A DNA stretch of 64,000 nt, from the NCBI GenBank assembly GCA_947490845.1, contig CANLHI010000001.1, forward strand, positions 27,234 through 91,233. The letters are read 5' to 3'. The notes beneath the pieces are model-generated. The model was not told where the DNA came from, ran no database searches, and saw only the letters and a program-made list of their open reading frames with translations. Each line of letters opens with the position of its first letter. Within the stretch, counting starts at the first letter, position 1. This document shows, one piece after another, positions 33,723 through 42,167 of the stretch. This stretch comes from Actinomycetota bacterium. GTDB taxonomy: Bacteria > Actinomycetota > Actinomycetes > Nanopelagicales > Nanopelagicaceae. The translations under genes and the position numbers were made by a program.

Positions 33723-36023
33723 TTAAACAAGCAGTTGGTAAGAAGGATTCAAGATAGTAAGTACACCTTCTTCTTCGCCAACCATTCCTTCTGCGCGAAT
33801 TTGAGCGCCAACTTCCAAGCCCGCAATCTCACGTCGACCTAAGAAGTGAAGTGTTACTCCACCAGATTGATCCCACACTTCCACCTGCAAAAGTGGCGCA
33901 GCACCTTTTGCCGCACTCTTTATCGCAGTAACTTGACCTTGCACTTGCGCACGCTGGCGCCATTGAATCTTTCCAATTGGCGTTAAATCTTCGGCGTAAT
34001 GGCTCATCGGTTCCGTTGGTTTGATTACACCTTTGACTGGCTTGAATGCTTCAGGTGATGAAACAGATGCTCTTGTGGCAACAGTCTGTGTTTGCACCGT
34101 TAATTGTGATCCAGAAGTTATGCGATCTACGTCAAAGGGAACAATTGTTGCAACCACGCGTTGCAATTGCGAAATTGGAGCCGCAATTTCTTCAGCCGTC
34201 TGATCGTGTAATAAGCGACCTAAGAAACCCGAATAAGCACGACGTGGCAGCAGGAGAGTTAGTTCAACATCATTTTTCTCTGTCATGCGGATTGCATAAT
34301 CAACAGCAGCATTTGCTAATCGGCGATCTGGACAATCAATTAATTCAAGTGTTACATCATCGAGTGCATCAGATTTTGCCCAGGCATCCTTGATATCTTC
34401 TGCTCTGCGATCATCGATTACAAAGTGAACAGCGCTCAAATTACGAGGTTTCAAGCTTCGCGCATAACGAATTGCGCCAACGGTAGCTAGATCCACGTTA
34501 TCGACCAAAACTGTCACGTTATGGCGAACAATCGTCGTCGCCCGCTCTTGTTCTTGACGGACCAACAAAGCTTCTTGCTCACGTGTGTATTGACGACGCA
34601 AGCGCAAGAAACTTATAACCATAATCGGTGCTGTTACCAGAACCAACCATGCACCTTCAGTAAATTTTACAATCGAGAAAATAATGACGATGGCAAGAGA
34701 GACAGATCCTGCAGCAGCATTAATTACTACCTTTATGCGCCACCCTTTTGCCTTTGTGCGCAAAGAATATTTCGTCATACCAAAACCAGCGAGTGTAAAT
34801 CCAGTAAATACGCCGAGTGCATAGAAGGCAACAAGATGTTCCACCGAACCCGCAGTAATAATTACAAGCAGTAAACCGCCGCCTGCGAGTAAGAGAATTC
34901 CGTTTGAGAACGCTAATCGGTGACCACGCTTAGTTAATTGGCGAGGCAAGTAACCATCATTTGCAACGAAGTTGCAGAGCAGTGGAAATGCACTGTAAGT
35001 AGTGTTTGCACCAGCAAAGAGAATAAGCATTGTTGCTAGCTGAACCATAATAAACATAAAGGTTCCAAAAGCGCCTTCACCTACCGCCGCCTTAGCAATC
35101 TGTGAAATAACAGTCGGTGTTCCCGATTCATATGGCATGGCTTGGATGTGATGTGCAAAATATGAAACTCCGAGAACTAGCATGCCAAGCAAGCAGCTCA
35201 TGATTACCAAGGTGCGTCTAGCGTTAACGTGCTCGGGAGTCTTAAATAGCGCAACACCATCTGAAATTGCTTCTAGGCCAGTGAGGGAAGATCCACCGTT
35301 AGCAAATGCGCGAAGCAGAATAAATATCGCAGCACCCGTCAGCAAACCTTGTTCTTGCCCGAGTTCAACTGCACCCGGAAGATCGGTAGCAAGAGTTGGC
35401 AAAGTTCCTTGAGATAAGCGCCAGAATCCCATTCCGAAAACAATCAACATGCAACCGATAAAGAAGTAAGTTGGAAATGCGAAAGCTTTTCCCGCTTCTT
35501 TTACGCCACGTAGGTTTCCGTAAGTTAAAAGAATAATCACCGCAAAAATCATTGGCATCTTCCATGGTGATAAAGATGGAAAAGTAGAAATGATCGCCGC
35601 AACGCCGGCTGCTGATTGAATCGCAAGCGTGACGATGTAATCAAGTATCAGTGCAACTGCTGCGATCTGTGCGGTTACTGGTCCGAAGTTATCGCGCGAG
35701 ACGATGTATGCGCCACCTGTTTTTGTGTAAACATCAATAACGTTGCGATAAGAAAGTGTGATTAAAACTAAAATTGCCAATACAACTGCAGTCATTGGCA
35801 TCAAGATTGCAAAGGCAGCAAGACCAAATGCTGGCAACAACGCGATCAAAATTTGTTCGCTGCCGTAGGCCGAAGATGAAATACAGTCAGATGAGAGAAT
35901 TCCGAGGGCATAGCGCTTTGATAAACGTTGGTGACCTAATGAGTGCCTATTTAGCGCACCGCCTAGAAATGCTCGCTTGATCTTGTAGCTAAGCGGATCC
36001 TTGAGGTGGGCGCTTTCTTGCAT
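33723..36023 (-). CDS. APC-superfamily permease with cytoplasmic C-terminal domain fused to an OB-fold-like tail
   Basis: 766 aa from ATG 36023 (MQESAHLKDP). The track start 36122 would leave 3 bp to the divergent aldehyde dehydrogenase start and adds a non-conserved extension. Residues about 40-490 are a 12-helix APC transporter (ILSSDCISSSAYGSEQI, TKTGGAYIVSRDNFGPV, NGGSSLTGLEAISDGV). A soluble, USP-like domain follows (TVLVDNVDLATVGAIRYA). The last 80 residues (VQGQVTAIKSAAKG and onwards) look like an OB fold. In mycobacteria I recall the permease and an OB-fold protein as separate genes of one locus, so this looks like a fusion. The substrate may be K+ or amino acids. Confidence 0.78.
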   Translation of the reverse strand: MQESAHLKDPLSYKIKRAFLGGALNRHSLGHQRLSKRYALGILSSDCISSSAYGSEQILIALLPAFGLAAFAILMPMTAVVLAILVLITLSYRNVIDVYTKTGGAYIVSRDNFGPVTAQIAAVALILDYIVTLAIQSAAGVAAIISTFPSLSPWKMPMIFAVIILLTYGNLRGVKEAGKAFAFPTYFFIGCMLIVFGMGFWRLSQGTLPTLATDLPGAVELGQEQGLLTGAAIFILLRAFANGGSSLTGLEAISDGVALFKTPEHVNARRTLVIMSCLLGMLVLGVSYFAHHIQAMPYESGTPTVISQIAKAAVGEGAFGTFMFIMVQLATMLILFAGANTTYSAFPLLCNFVANDGYLPRQLTKRGHRLAFSNGILLLAGGGLLLVIITAGSVEHLVAFYALGVFTGFTLAGFGMTKYSLRTKAKGWRIKVVINAAAGSVSLAIVIIFSIVKFTEGAWLVLVTAPIMVISFLRLRRQYTREQEALLVRQEQERATTIVRHNVTVLVDNVDLATVGAIRYARSLKPRNLSAVHFVIDDRRAEDIKDAWAKSDALDDVTLELIDCPDRRLANAAVDYAIRMTEKNDVELTLLLPRRAYSGFLGRLLHDQTAEEIAAPISQLQRVVATIVPFDVDRITSGSQLTVQTQTVATRASVSSPEAFKPVKGVIKPTEPMSHYAEDLTPIGKIQWRQRAQVQGQVTAIKSAAKGAAPLLQVEVWDQSGGVTLHFLGRREIAGLEVGAQIRAEGMVGEEEGVLTILNPSYQLLV

Positions 36024-36125
36024 TGCAACAGGCTGCGGCGCACCATCTGTCCACGACTTTGGCACACAAACTCCTTCATTCTTAAAGACTGGCGCGTAAA
36101 ACCACTCGGCCAGTATGCTCATCTT

Positions 36126-37544
36126 ATGCGCACTCAGTTATATATAGAGGGTAAATGGATCGATGGAAACGGGACCGTGGATGTAATTGATCCAAGTGAT
36201 GGCTCGGTAATTGCCAAAGTCGCCACCGCCGGAGACGCCGAAGTTGAGGCCGCCCTTGCCGCCGCTGATCGGGCTGCACCTTCCTGGGCTAAAACGGCAC
36301 CGCGTGTTCGCGGAGAAATTCTGCGCAAGGCATTTGAGTTAATGACGCAAGAGGCAGATTATTTAGCCGAATTGATTTCCAAAGAAAATGGAAAGGCGTT
36401 GCCTGATGCAAGAGGCGAAGTTGCCTATGCTGCGGAATTTTTTCGTTGGTTCTCTGAAGAAGCAGTTCGCGTCAGTGGAGATTTCCGAATGGCGCCAAGT
36501 GGTGACAAGCGAATTCTCGTAACCCACCAACCAGTTGGTCTTTCTCTTCTCATTACCCCTTGGAACTTTCCAGCGGGCATGGTCACGCGCAAGATCGGAC
36601 CAGCAATTGCTGCGGGTTGCACCATGATTTTAAAGCCAGCGGGGGAAACCCCACTTACTGCGCTCGCAATCGTGGACATTCTTGATCGCGCCGGAGTTCC
36701 AAAGGGTGTAGTCAATTTAATTCTGCCAACTCCAACCGGCCCTGCAGTTGCCAAGATGCTCCACGATAAGAGAGTTAAGAATATTTCATTCACCGGTTCG
36801 ACCCAAGTTGGTCGCATCATCCTGAAAGAGGCGGCTGACAATATTATTCGCTGCTCAATGGAGCTCGGCGGAAATGCACCATTTTTAGTTATGGATGATG
36901 CCAATATTGATGAAGCAGTAAAAGGTTTGATGCTCGCTAAATTGCGTAATGGTGGCGCAGCCTGCACCGCAGCAAATCGCATTTATGTGCAACGCCCAGT
37001 TGCAAAAGAGTTTACGGAAAAGTTTGTAGCAGCAATGAGCGCATTTGTTATGGGTCGCGGTCGCGATGCCGGTGTTCAGTTAGGTGCAAGCGTTTCGGTT
37101 AAAGAACGAAATAAAATTGCGGAGTTAGTGGATAGCTCAGTTAAGGCTGGCGCCAAATTATTAACTGGCGGCAAGACACCTGATGGTCCCGGAGCCTTTT
37201 ATCCAGCAACAGTTCTGGAAGTAGATAAAAAGGCCGATATTTTAAATCACGAAATCTTCGGCCCGGTTGCCCCAATCGTAATTTTCGATACTGATGCCCA
37301 AGCTATTGAATTGGCTAATGATGCCGAATACGGTCTTATTAGTTATGTCTTTTCGGAAAACTTAAAGCGCGCGATTCAGTTATCTGAAGCAATTGAATCT
37401 GGAATGGTTGCAATCAACCGTGGGCTTATCTCAGATCCGGCTGCACCTTTCGGCGGCGTTAAGCAATCTGGAATTGGTCGCGAAGGCGGCTTTGAAGGTA
37501 TTCACGAATTCCTTGAGACCAAATACATTGGGGTCGAGATTTAA
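36126..37544 (+). CDS. gabD: NAD(P)-dependent succinate-semialdehyde dehydrogenase-like aldehyde dehydrogenase
   Basis: 472 aa from ATG 36126 (MRTQLYIEG); the longer track start enters the permease gene. Aldehyde dehydrogenase motifs: LLITPWNFPAGMVTRKIGPA, the catalytic Glu in MELGGNAPF, the catalytic Cys in NGGAACTAANRIYV, and NHEIFGPVAPI. The C-terminus DPAAPFGGVKQSGIGREGG is the GabD/SSADH type. The usual GQxC active-site sequence is GAAC here, which may alter specificity. It may oxidise succinate semialdehyde or a related short aldehyde. Confidence 0.8.
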   Translation: MRTQLYIEGKWIDGNGTVDVIDPSDGSVIAKVATAGDAEVEAALAAADRAAPSWAKTAPRVRGEILRKAFELMTQEADYLAELISKENGKALPDARGEVAYAAEFFRWFSEEAVRVSGDFRMAPSGDKRILVTHQPVGLSLLITPWNFPAGMVTRKIGPAIAAGCTMILKPAGETPLTALAIVDILDRAGVPKGVVNLILPTPTGPAVAKMLHDKRVKNISFTGSTQVGRIILKEAADNIIRCSMELGGNAPFLVMDDANIDEAVKGLMLAKLRNGGAACTAANRIYVQRPVAKEFTEKFVAAMSAFVMGRGRDAGVQLGASVSVKERNKIAELVDSSVKAGAKLLTGGKTPDGPGAFYPATVLEVDKKADILNHEIFGPVAPIVIFDTDAQAIELANDAEYGLISYVFSENLKRAIQLSEAIESGMVAINRGLISDPAAPFGGVKQSGIGREGGFEGIHEFLETKYIGVEI

Positions 37545-37565
37545 CTTTCGCGCTTGATTGAACCT

Positions 37566-37609
37566 GCGGAGGATGAGTCATTTATCCTCTTCAGCCTGGG
37601 TAATTCCCC
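37566..37609 (+). repeat. Direct repeat A (tRNA-Ser 3'-end-like, degenerate)
   Basis: This 44-bp element begins gcggaggatgag and matches repeat B at 39 of 44 positions. Its first 12 bases equal the 3' end of tRNA-Ser (plus-strand view), in the same orientation. It ends with the hairpin tgggtaattcccca (37597-37610). It marks the distal border of the secreted-protein region in the 182-bp gap after the aldehyde dehydrogenase. Confidence 0.7.
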
Positions 37610-37726
37610 ATTTACTCTTTCAGCAACTAAGGCGACTGTAACCGCACTACTTGTAGCGATAATTGGTAAGTTTATTGAAAAAACGTCACTGACTTTGACT
37701 TGCGAACGAAATTAGAGAGTATCAGC

Positions 37727-39883
37727 TCATCTACTTTTGTATTGAAAGAATTTATTTGATATCGATTGATTGAAAGAATCCGAAGCTACAAGCGTTGCCG
37801 AAGCAGATTTCTTCTTAACTAAATTTGTAATTTGAATTTGCTCGCCGTCGATTTTTGCAACACAGTTAACGGCAACTATTTGATACTTTATTTTCGGGAG
37901 TTTAGTAAATCTAAAAATATAGTTTCCATTTGTTGACTTGACCAGACTTACTCTTGGCTTGACTAGTAGTGGTGGCGCGGCTGACTTAACTGTGGTTACC
38001 ACTCCCTCCGAAATTTGACCAAAGGCATCGGTAATCTTGATAGTTACATCCACGCTTTGATCAGGATTAAGATCTGAAATTTCAACGTCATCTCCAAGAA
38101 CCAATACATCACCCGCTGAAGCGCTGACATCGTAGTAATATCCATCAGCATTGAGTTCATCGAAAGTAATCTTGACTGAATCCAAATCAGCATCAGTATT
38201 TACTGCAATTGGAAGAATCGGCGGTTTTGGAAGGCTGGTCTTAGCTATGTCAATAAAGCTTATTGACTGTCCATCTGAAGAGCGGCAAGAACCAGATAGT
38301 TTCACTTCCGTTACAGGTTTCACCTTTGAAACGGTGACAGAGCCATCACCTTTCATTCCATTTGAACTCACAGTGCCTGCGTTTGCAGAATATGTACAAG
38401 TGAGATCGTAATCAAGATCATATTTAAATACTATTTGAGAATCTGTAGCAGTCGCATTTTGTAATCCGGGGCGAGTTAAGGTTCCAGGCGCTTGAATAGT
38501 CAAAGTGGCAAGGCTTTGCAGTGGATTTACCATTTTTACTTTAGAGACGGGAGTTGAATTGACTGAACTTGAACCATAGGCATTTGAATAGTCTGTTCTT
38601 CTCTGCTTAGGCTGTGACTGGCAATCTTGATTATCGCTAGAACTTATATCTCTGATAGTTCCTGAACACGAAGTGGCGTAAACCGACAATTGACGCATTA
38701 CATAAACCCCAGGTTCGGAGGTTCTAGTGCTCTTACAGGTCACCGTCACGCCTATCATTTGGTTCACAAACGGCGTAGTTCCGAGATCCTTTACATAACA
38801 CGAAGCCCCGCCTTTGTTGTAGGTCGCTTTATCAGCCCAATTTCCAAATACTTGATTGATATTTGCTCCCTTTCCATCAATATCCATAGTCATATCAAAG
38901 CTATCTCCTGCTTTGATAACAGTTGTTGATACCTTTACATTTGAAATTTCAGGCGCGGCAATGGCAACAGCTGAATCATTCGATACATTTATCTTGATCG
39001 CTGAGATATCAGCTTGTTGTACTGCTCCGGAAGCTGGTTGCCCCCAAGTATTTTGTCCGGGCATGTTCACTATAGAAACTAGGCGATTGAATACTGCAGT
39101 CGAGTTAGTTGGATTTGGATCCGTGCCCCATGGAGTAGATAAATCTATTCCTGCGTATCCGGCAATTTCAACTTTTGAAACAGTCCACGTTCCAGCTGGC
39201 CAATCGGAGCCGACTTCAAAATCAAATGTGCTATCAATTCTTTTTGTATCAGGCCCACTAATACTTGAGTCATACTTAGATAAAAGCTTATAGACCTCAA
39301 TTCCCTCTTGTTGGTTTCGCAAGAAGACCCAAATTGTATTTATTTTTCCAGAGTTGCTAGCAATTACACGAATAGAAATTTTATCTCCAACTTTCCGGTC
39401 GGCCGGAGTTGTCATTTCAATTTTTTCTAACTGAGGTTGCGTAACTGCAGGTGTTAATCCATCAGGCAACACGGTAAAAGAAATTGAATCCAAATTGTCA
39501 GTCCAAGAGGTTTGACTTTGACCATTTGTACAACTCAAGCTCACACCTTGGACCGCGTACTTCCCAGGAGATGCTTCAGCGGTAATCTTCAGTGGAATTT
39601 TAAAAGGCCCTTTTGGGGAAGTTTTGCCCGAAACTTTGCCATTAATTCCGGGAGTATTTGCTATCTGATAGATACCGGTGGGATCGATAAAGGAGACGTA
39701 AATCTGATTAATTGCGCCACTAGTGCAGGCTGCGTCAACATCCCAATAAACAGTCTCTCCTACGCTGTAAGAATTCTTATCAATGCTCACTGAATAAATT
39801 ACATTTCCCGCATGAGATTGAGATGGCGTAATCACCGAAAGAAGTAGACCCAATAGGGACCCCGTGGTGAGATGCTTATTCAC
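37727..39883 (-). CDS. Large secreted protein with tandem Ig-like domains
   Basis: 718 aa, unrecognised by name. A signal peptide is clear: basic start, LLGLLLSVITPS, cleavage near SHAG. The mature part has at least three related beta-sandwich units of 110-130 residues. Each opens with a variant of 'SVGETVYWDVDA' (SYSVGETVYWDVD, RKVGDKISIRVIA, IKAGDSFDMTMDI) followed by a 'G.INQIYV' strand (GAINQIYVSF, GKINTIWVFL, GANINQVFGNW). The C-terminal 200 residues look like fibronectin/Ig-type repeats. Paired cysteines suggest disulfides. No sortase motif or terminal membrane anchor is seen. It is flanked by repeats A and B, and is probably an accessory surface or exported binding protein. Confidence 0.7.
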   Translation of the reverse strand: MNKHLTTGSLLGLLLSVITPSQSHAGNVIYSVSIDKNSYSVGETVYWDVDAACTSGAINQIYVSFIDPTGIYQIANTPGINGKVSGKTSPKGPFKIPLKITAEASPGKYAVQGVSLSCTNGQSQTSWTDNLDSISFTVLPDGLTPAVTQPQLEKIEMTTPADRKVGDKISIRVIASNSGKINTIWVFLRNQQEGIEVYKLLSKYDSSISGPDTKRIDSTFDFEVGSDWPAGTWTVSKVEIAGYAGIDLSTPWGTDPNPTNSTAVFNRLVSIVNMPGQNTWGQPASGAVQQADISAIKINVSNDSAVAIAAPEISNVKVSTTVIKAGDSFDMTMDIDGKGANINQVFGNWADKATYNKGGASCYVKDLGTTPFVNQMIGVTVTCKSTRTSEPGVYVMRQLSVYATSCSGTIRDISSSDNQDCQSQPKQRRTDYSNAYGSSSVNSTPVSKVKMVNPLQSLATLTIQAPGTLTRPGLQNATATDSQIVFKYDLDYDLTCTYSANAGTVSSNGMKGDGSVTVSKVKPVTEVKLSGSCRSSDGQSISFIDIAKTSLPKPPILPIAVNTDADLDSVKITFDELNADGYYYDVSASAGDVLVLGDDVEISDLNPDQSVDVTIKITDAFGQISEGVVTTVKSAAPPLLVKPRVSLVKSTNGNYIFRFTKLPKIKYQIVAVNCVAKIDGEQIQITNLVKKKSASATLVASDSFNQSISNKFFQYKSR

Positions 39884-39938
39884 AGCAGAAGTCTACGAGA
39901 TTAAATGAATTTTGAGCAGGGTCAATTTCAATGTGAGC

Positions 39939-39982
39939 GCGGAGGATGAGGGATTTATCCCCTTCAACCCGGGTAATTCCCC
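39939..39982 (+). repeat. Direct repeat B (exact 18-bp copy of the tRNA-Ser 3' end)
   Basis: It begins gcggaggatgagggattt, identical to bases 42025-42042 at the tRNA-Ser 3' end, in the same orientation. The rest matches repeat A and ends with hairpin cgggtaattccccg (39970-39983). The outer pair of that stem is C-G here and T-A in repeat A, a compensatory change. The 18-bp length and position downstream of the tRNA 3' end are what an att site would look like. The remainder of the 230-bp gap (to 40113) holds the leader of the next gene; nothing else is clear. Confidence 0.75.
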
Positions 39983-40113
39983 GTTCTTTAGGTAAACGGG
40001 TCGCAAGTAGCAAGTTAGCACCGTGTTATCTTGCATTCTCCCTCAGTCGGCTAAATTCACCTAGTTGTAACATCCCCCTTTTCGAGTTCCACCCCTGGTG
40101 GTATTTTATTGGG

Positions 40114-41901
40114 ATGAGAAAAATCATCGCCCTCATCCTCATCGGATCACTTTCACTTGTTGGAATTGGATTTGCGCAGGCTGCAAACCCGAAAGCTGGG
40201 ACAAAGTGTGCGACAGCAAATCAAAAGGTGACATATTCTGGAAAAACATTTACCTGCGTTAAAAAGGGTAAATCCCTGGTCTGGGATGCAGGTGTACCTG
40301 TTGCAAAGCCAGCTGCAGGTAAGACAGTCTCTGAAGGTTTTCTCTGCACTGAAGGAAGTGCGCCCGCAAAAGATGCTAAAGGAAACTCTCTCTATTGCAC
40401 TAAAGGTGGAGATGGAAAGAGTTCATGGCGTCCGCGGAGTCAGCAAGGTTCTGGTGGAGGCTCTGGTTCCGGTGGTGGTTCTGGTGGAGGCTCTGGTTCC
40501 GGTGGTGGTTCTGGTGGAGGCTCTGGTTCCGGTGGTGGAGGAAACACTCAGAACGCCGGATTTAAGTTAGGCCAACTCGGTGCAAGTTGCAGTAAGAATG
40601 GTGAAATTGCATGGAATGGATTGATGGCTGCAATTTGTAAGAACGGAAAAGTCAGTTATCTCTTAGCAGCCGATGCACCAAAGACACCTGCAGGTGGTTT
40701 CACATCTCGTCCTGAGTGGTATCCAACACTTGCACAAATTCTCGGTGGACCAGGCGCTACAGAACCAACATGCGCGCCATCCTCAATTTCTTTTACATCT
40801 CCTGTTCTCCCGCTCGACCAATTAGCACCAGCAATTCCTTACGGAATGATGGTTGGTGGACACGTAACACCTATTGACCACGCGTACCTCGGGATCAAAG
40901 CACTCGCTAAGCCGGCTTCACAATTAACAGCTTCAGATTATGTTCCAGTTACCGCACCTGCTGATGGAACTATTACTGAGGTTTCTAATCTCGGTTCTCC
41001 TAATTCATATCGCGTTGTTATTAATCATGGGTGCAATCTTTGGTCTGTCTACATGGTGATGAATAAAGTAACTGGTGTGTTGGCTTCGCTTGCAGCACAG
41101 GCTGCAACATCGGGTTATTTGAAGGCGAATGTAAAAGTTAAAGCTGGTGATGAGTTTGGGCGCCAAGCGGAGACGATGCTTGATTTCAACATATTTGATG
41201 GAACACAGTGGCTACCTGGATTCCAAAACATTCAGTCTTATTTGACGTTGGATACATGGAAGCCATACACGGCTGACTATCTCCCATTCTTTACTCCATC
41301 AATTCGTTCAGCGATGGAAGCCCAGCTACAGAAGACAAGTTCTCCACGTGTTGGAAAAATCGATCACGACATTGCAGGAACTGCATCAGGTAACTGGTTC
41401 TTAGCTGGAACAAACGGATATGCCGGGCGCCTCAATAGCGATTACGAAAATGCAACAGCAATGTTGGGTTCAGGATCTGTTCCAGGAAAAAATGATTACT
41501 CGTGGAGCCACTTAGCAATCGCACCGCATCAAGTAGATACCAAGGCCTGGGTCTTTTCTTCAGGTTGGTGGAAAGATCCAAAGGGTGATGCTGATCAAGC
41601 AGTCCTCGTAGTTGGTCCCGGCCAAGTTGCACCAGATAAACTCACATCAGCGAGTGGCATGGTTGTCTACAAACTTGCACAAATTTCTTACACGCCGCCT
41701 GCAGGAGTTACACCTAACCCACCAGGAAGTATGGCGCCTTGGCCTGTTGGTTACACAGTCGTCACCGGGGATTCGAGTAAAGGAGTCGTTGCACTCCAAG
41801 TTAATGCTGATGGATCTTTGAGTCTTGAGTTAAACACAACGCTCTCCAATCCTGCATCCTTGACGGCATTTACTACTGCAAAGAGAATCTATAACCGATA
41901 G
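40114..41901 (+). CDS. Secreted protein with Gly-Ser linker and degenerate M23 (LytM-like) domain
   Basis: 595 aa from ATG 40114 (MRKIIALIL), preceded by GGG; the track start at 39946 lies in repeat B and would bury the signal peptide. The signal peptide ends near FAQAANP. Two short cysteine modules follow (GTKCATANQKVTYSGKTFTC). A Gly/Ser linker spans about residues 112-144. After it come VTAPADGTITEV, RVVINHGCNLWSVYMVM and VKVKAGDEFGRQ, which match the beta-fold of M23 endopeptidases. The HxH zinc motif is not evident, so it is probably a non-catalytic glycan-binding version. A second, unassigned C-terminal domain follows. Sits between repeats B and C. Confidence 0.68.
   Translation: MRKIIALILIGSLSLVGIGFAQAANPKAGTKCATANQKVTYSGKTFTCVKKGKSLVWDAGVPVAKPAAGKTVSEGFLCTEGSAPAKDAKGNSLYCTKGGDGKSSWRPRSQQGSGGGSGSGGGSGGGSGSGGGSGGGSGSGGGGNTQNAGFKLGQLGASCSKNGEIAWNGLMAAICKNGKVSYLLAADAPKTPAGGFTSRPEWYPTLAQILGGPGATEPTCAPSSISFTSPVLPLDQLAPAIPYGMMVGGHVTPIDHAYLGIKALAKPASQLTASDYVPVTAPADGTITEVSNLGSPNSYRVVINHGCNLWSVYMVMNKVTGVLASLAAQAATSGYLKANVKVKAGDEFGRQAETMLDFNIFDGTQWLPGFQNIQSYLTLDTWKPYTADYLPFFTPSIRSAMEAQLQKTSSPRVGKIDHDIAGTASGNWFLAGTNGYAGRLNSDYENATAMLGSGSVPGKNDYSWSHLAIAPHQVDTKAWVFSSGWWKDPKGDADQAVLVVGPGQVAPDKLTSASGMVVYKLAQISYTPPAGVTPNPPGSMAPWPVGYTVVTGDSSKGVVALQVNADGSLSLELNTTLSNPASLTAFTTAKRIYNR
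40451..40540 (+). repeat. 30-bp tandem repeat encoding a Gly-Ser linker
   Basis: The unit ctggtggaggctctggttcc plus ggtggtggtt is repeated nearly three times, perfect at the DNA level until the last few bases of copy three. It encodes the flexible (G/S)10 linker inside the M23-like protein. Perfect identity at synonymous sites suggests recent expansion by slippage, so copy number probably varies between strains. Confidence 0.9.
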
Positions 41902-41905
41902 TTCT

Positions 41906-41936
41906 CGGGGAGTTACCCGTTTCTGAGCGGAGGATG
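41906..41936 (-). repeat. Repeat C: inverted hairpin motif plus tRNA-like gcggaggatg
   Basis: cggggagttacccg (41906-41919) is the reverse complement of cgggtaactccccg, the hairpin motif of repeats A and B with one loop change. Shortly after, gagcggaggatg (41925-41936) matches the tRNA-Ser 3' end on the plus strand. So the two halves of the element are present but rearranged relative to A and B. It lies directly after the stop of the M23-like gene. Confidence 0.5.
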
Positions 41937-42025
41937 TCCGAGCTTGTGACGTGTAGATAAGGCAGGGGTTCCTCGGGAATAAGCGATTCGGAAATAAGTG
42001 AATCAGTCGAAGCGAGTGAAACGAG

Positions 42026-42110
42026 CGGAGGATGAGGGATTTGAACCCTCGAAAGGTTGCCCTTTACACGCTTTCCAAGCGTGCGCACTCGGCCGCTATG
42101 CGAATCCTCC
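42026..42110 (-). tRNA. tRNA-Ser (anticodon GGA)
   Basis: 85-nt class II tRNA on the minus strand. The acceptor stem GGAGGAT/ATCCTCC is complete with discriminator G at 42026. The anticodon arm is CACGC-TTGGAAA-GCGTG, giving anticodon GGA. A variable arm of serine type follows (TAAAGGGCAACCTTTC), then the T arm GAGGG-TTCAAAT-CCCTC. CCA is not encoded. Its 3' end points toward repeats C, B and A. It is divergent from the SRP RNA, with about 57 bp between them. Confidence 0.95.
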
Positions 42111-42167
42111 TGGCGGGATCGCTCCCGACTGGCTAAGGGTATAGGTGTAATAACTATGCTTACGCCA

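Noticed and set aside
36425-36982. 185-aa minus-strand ORF
   Set aside because: Antisense to the aldehyde dehydrogenase active-site region; no motif of its own.
37545-37726. Integrase or transposase remnant near repeat A
   Set aside because: The gap was read in all frames and shows no recombinase-like motif; only the repeat is distinctive.
39946-40113. N-terminal extension of the M23-like ORF in the track
   Set aside because: It would place the signal peptide 56 residues inside the protein and translate repeat B; ATG 40114 is far more plausible.
40451-40540. Regular 30-bp repeats considered as a CRISPR array
   Set aside because: Units are contiguous with no spacers and encode a Gly-Ser linker in frame.
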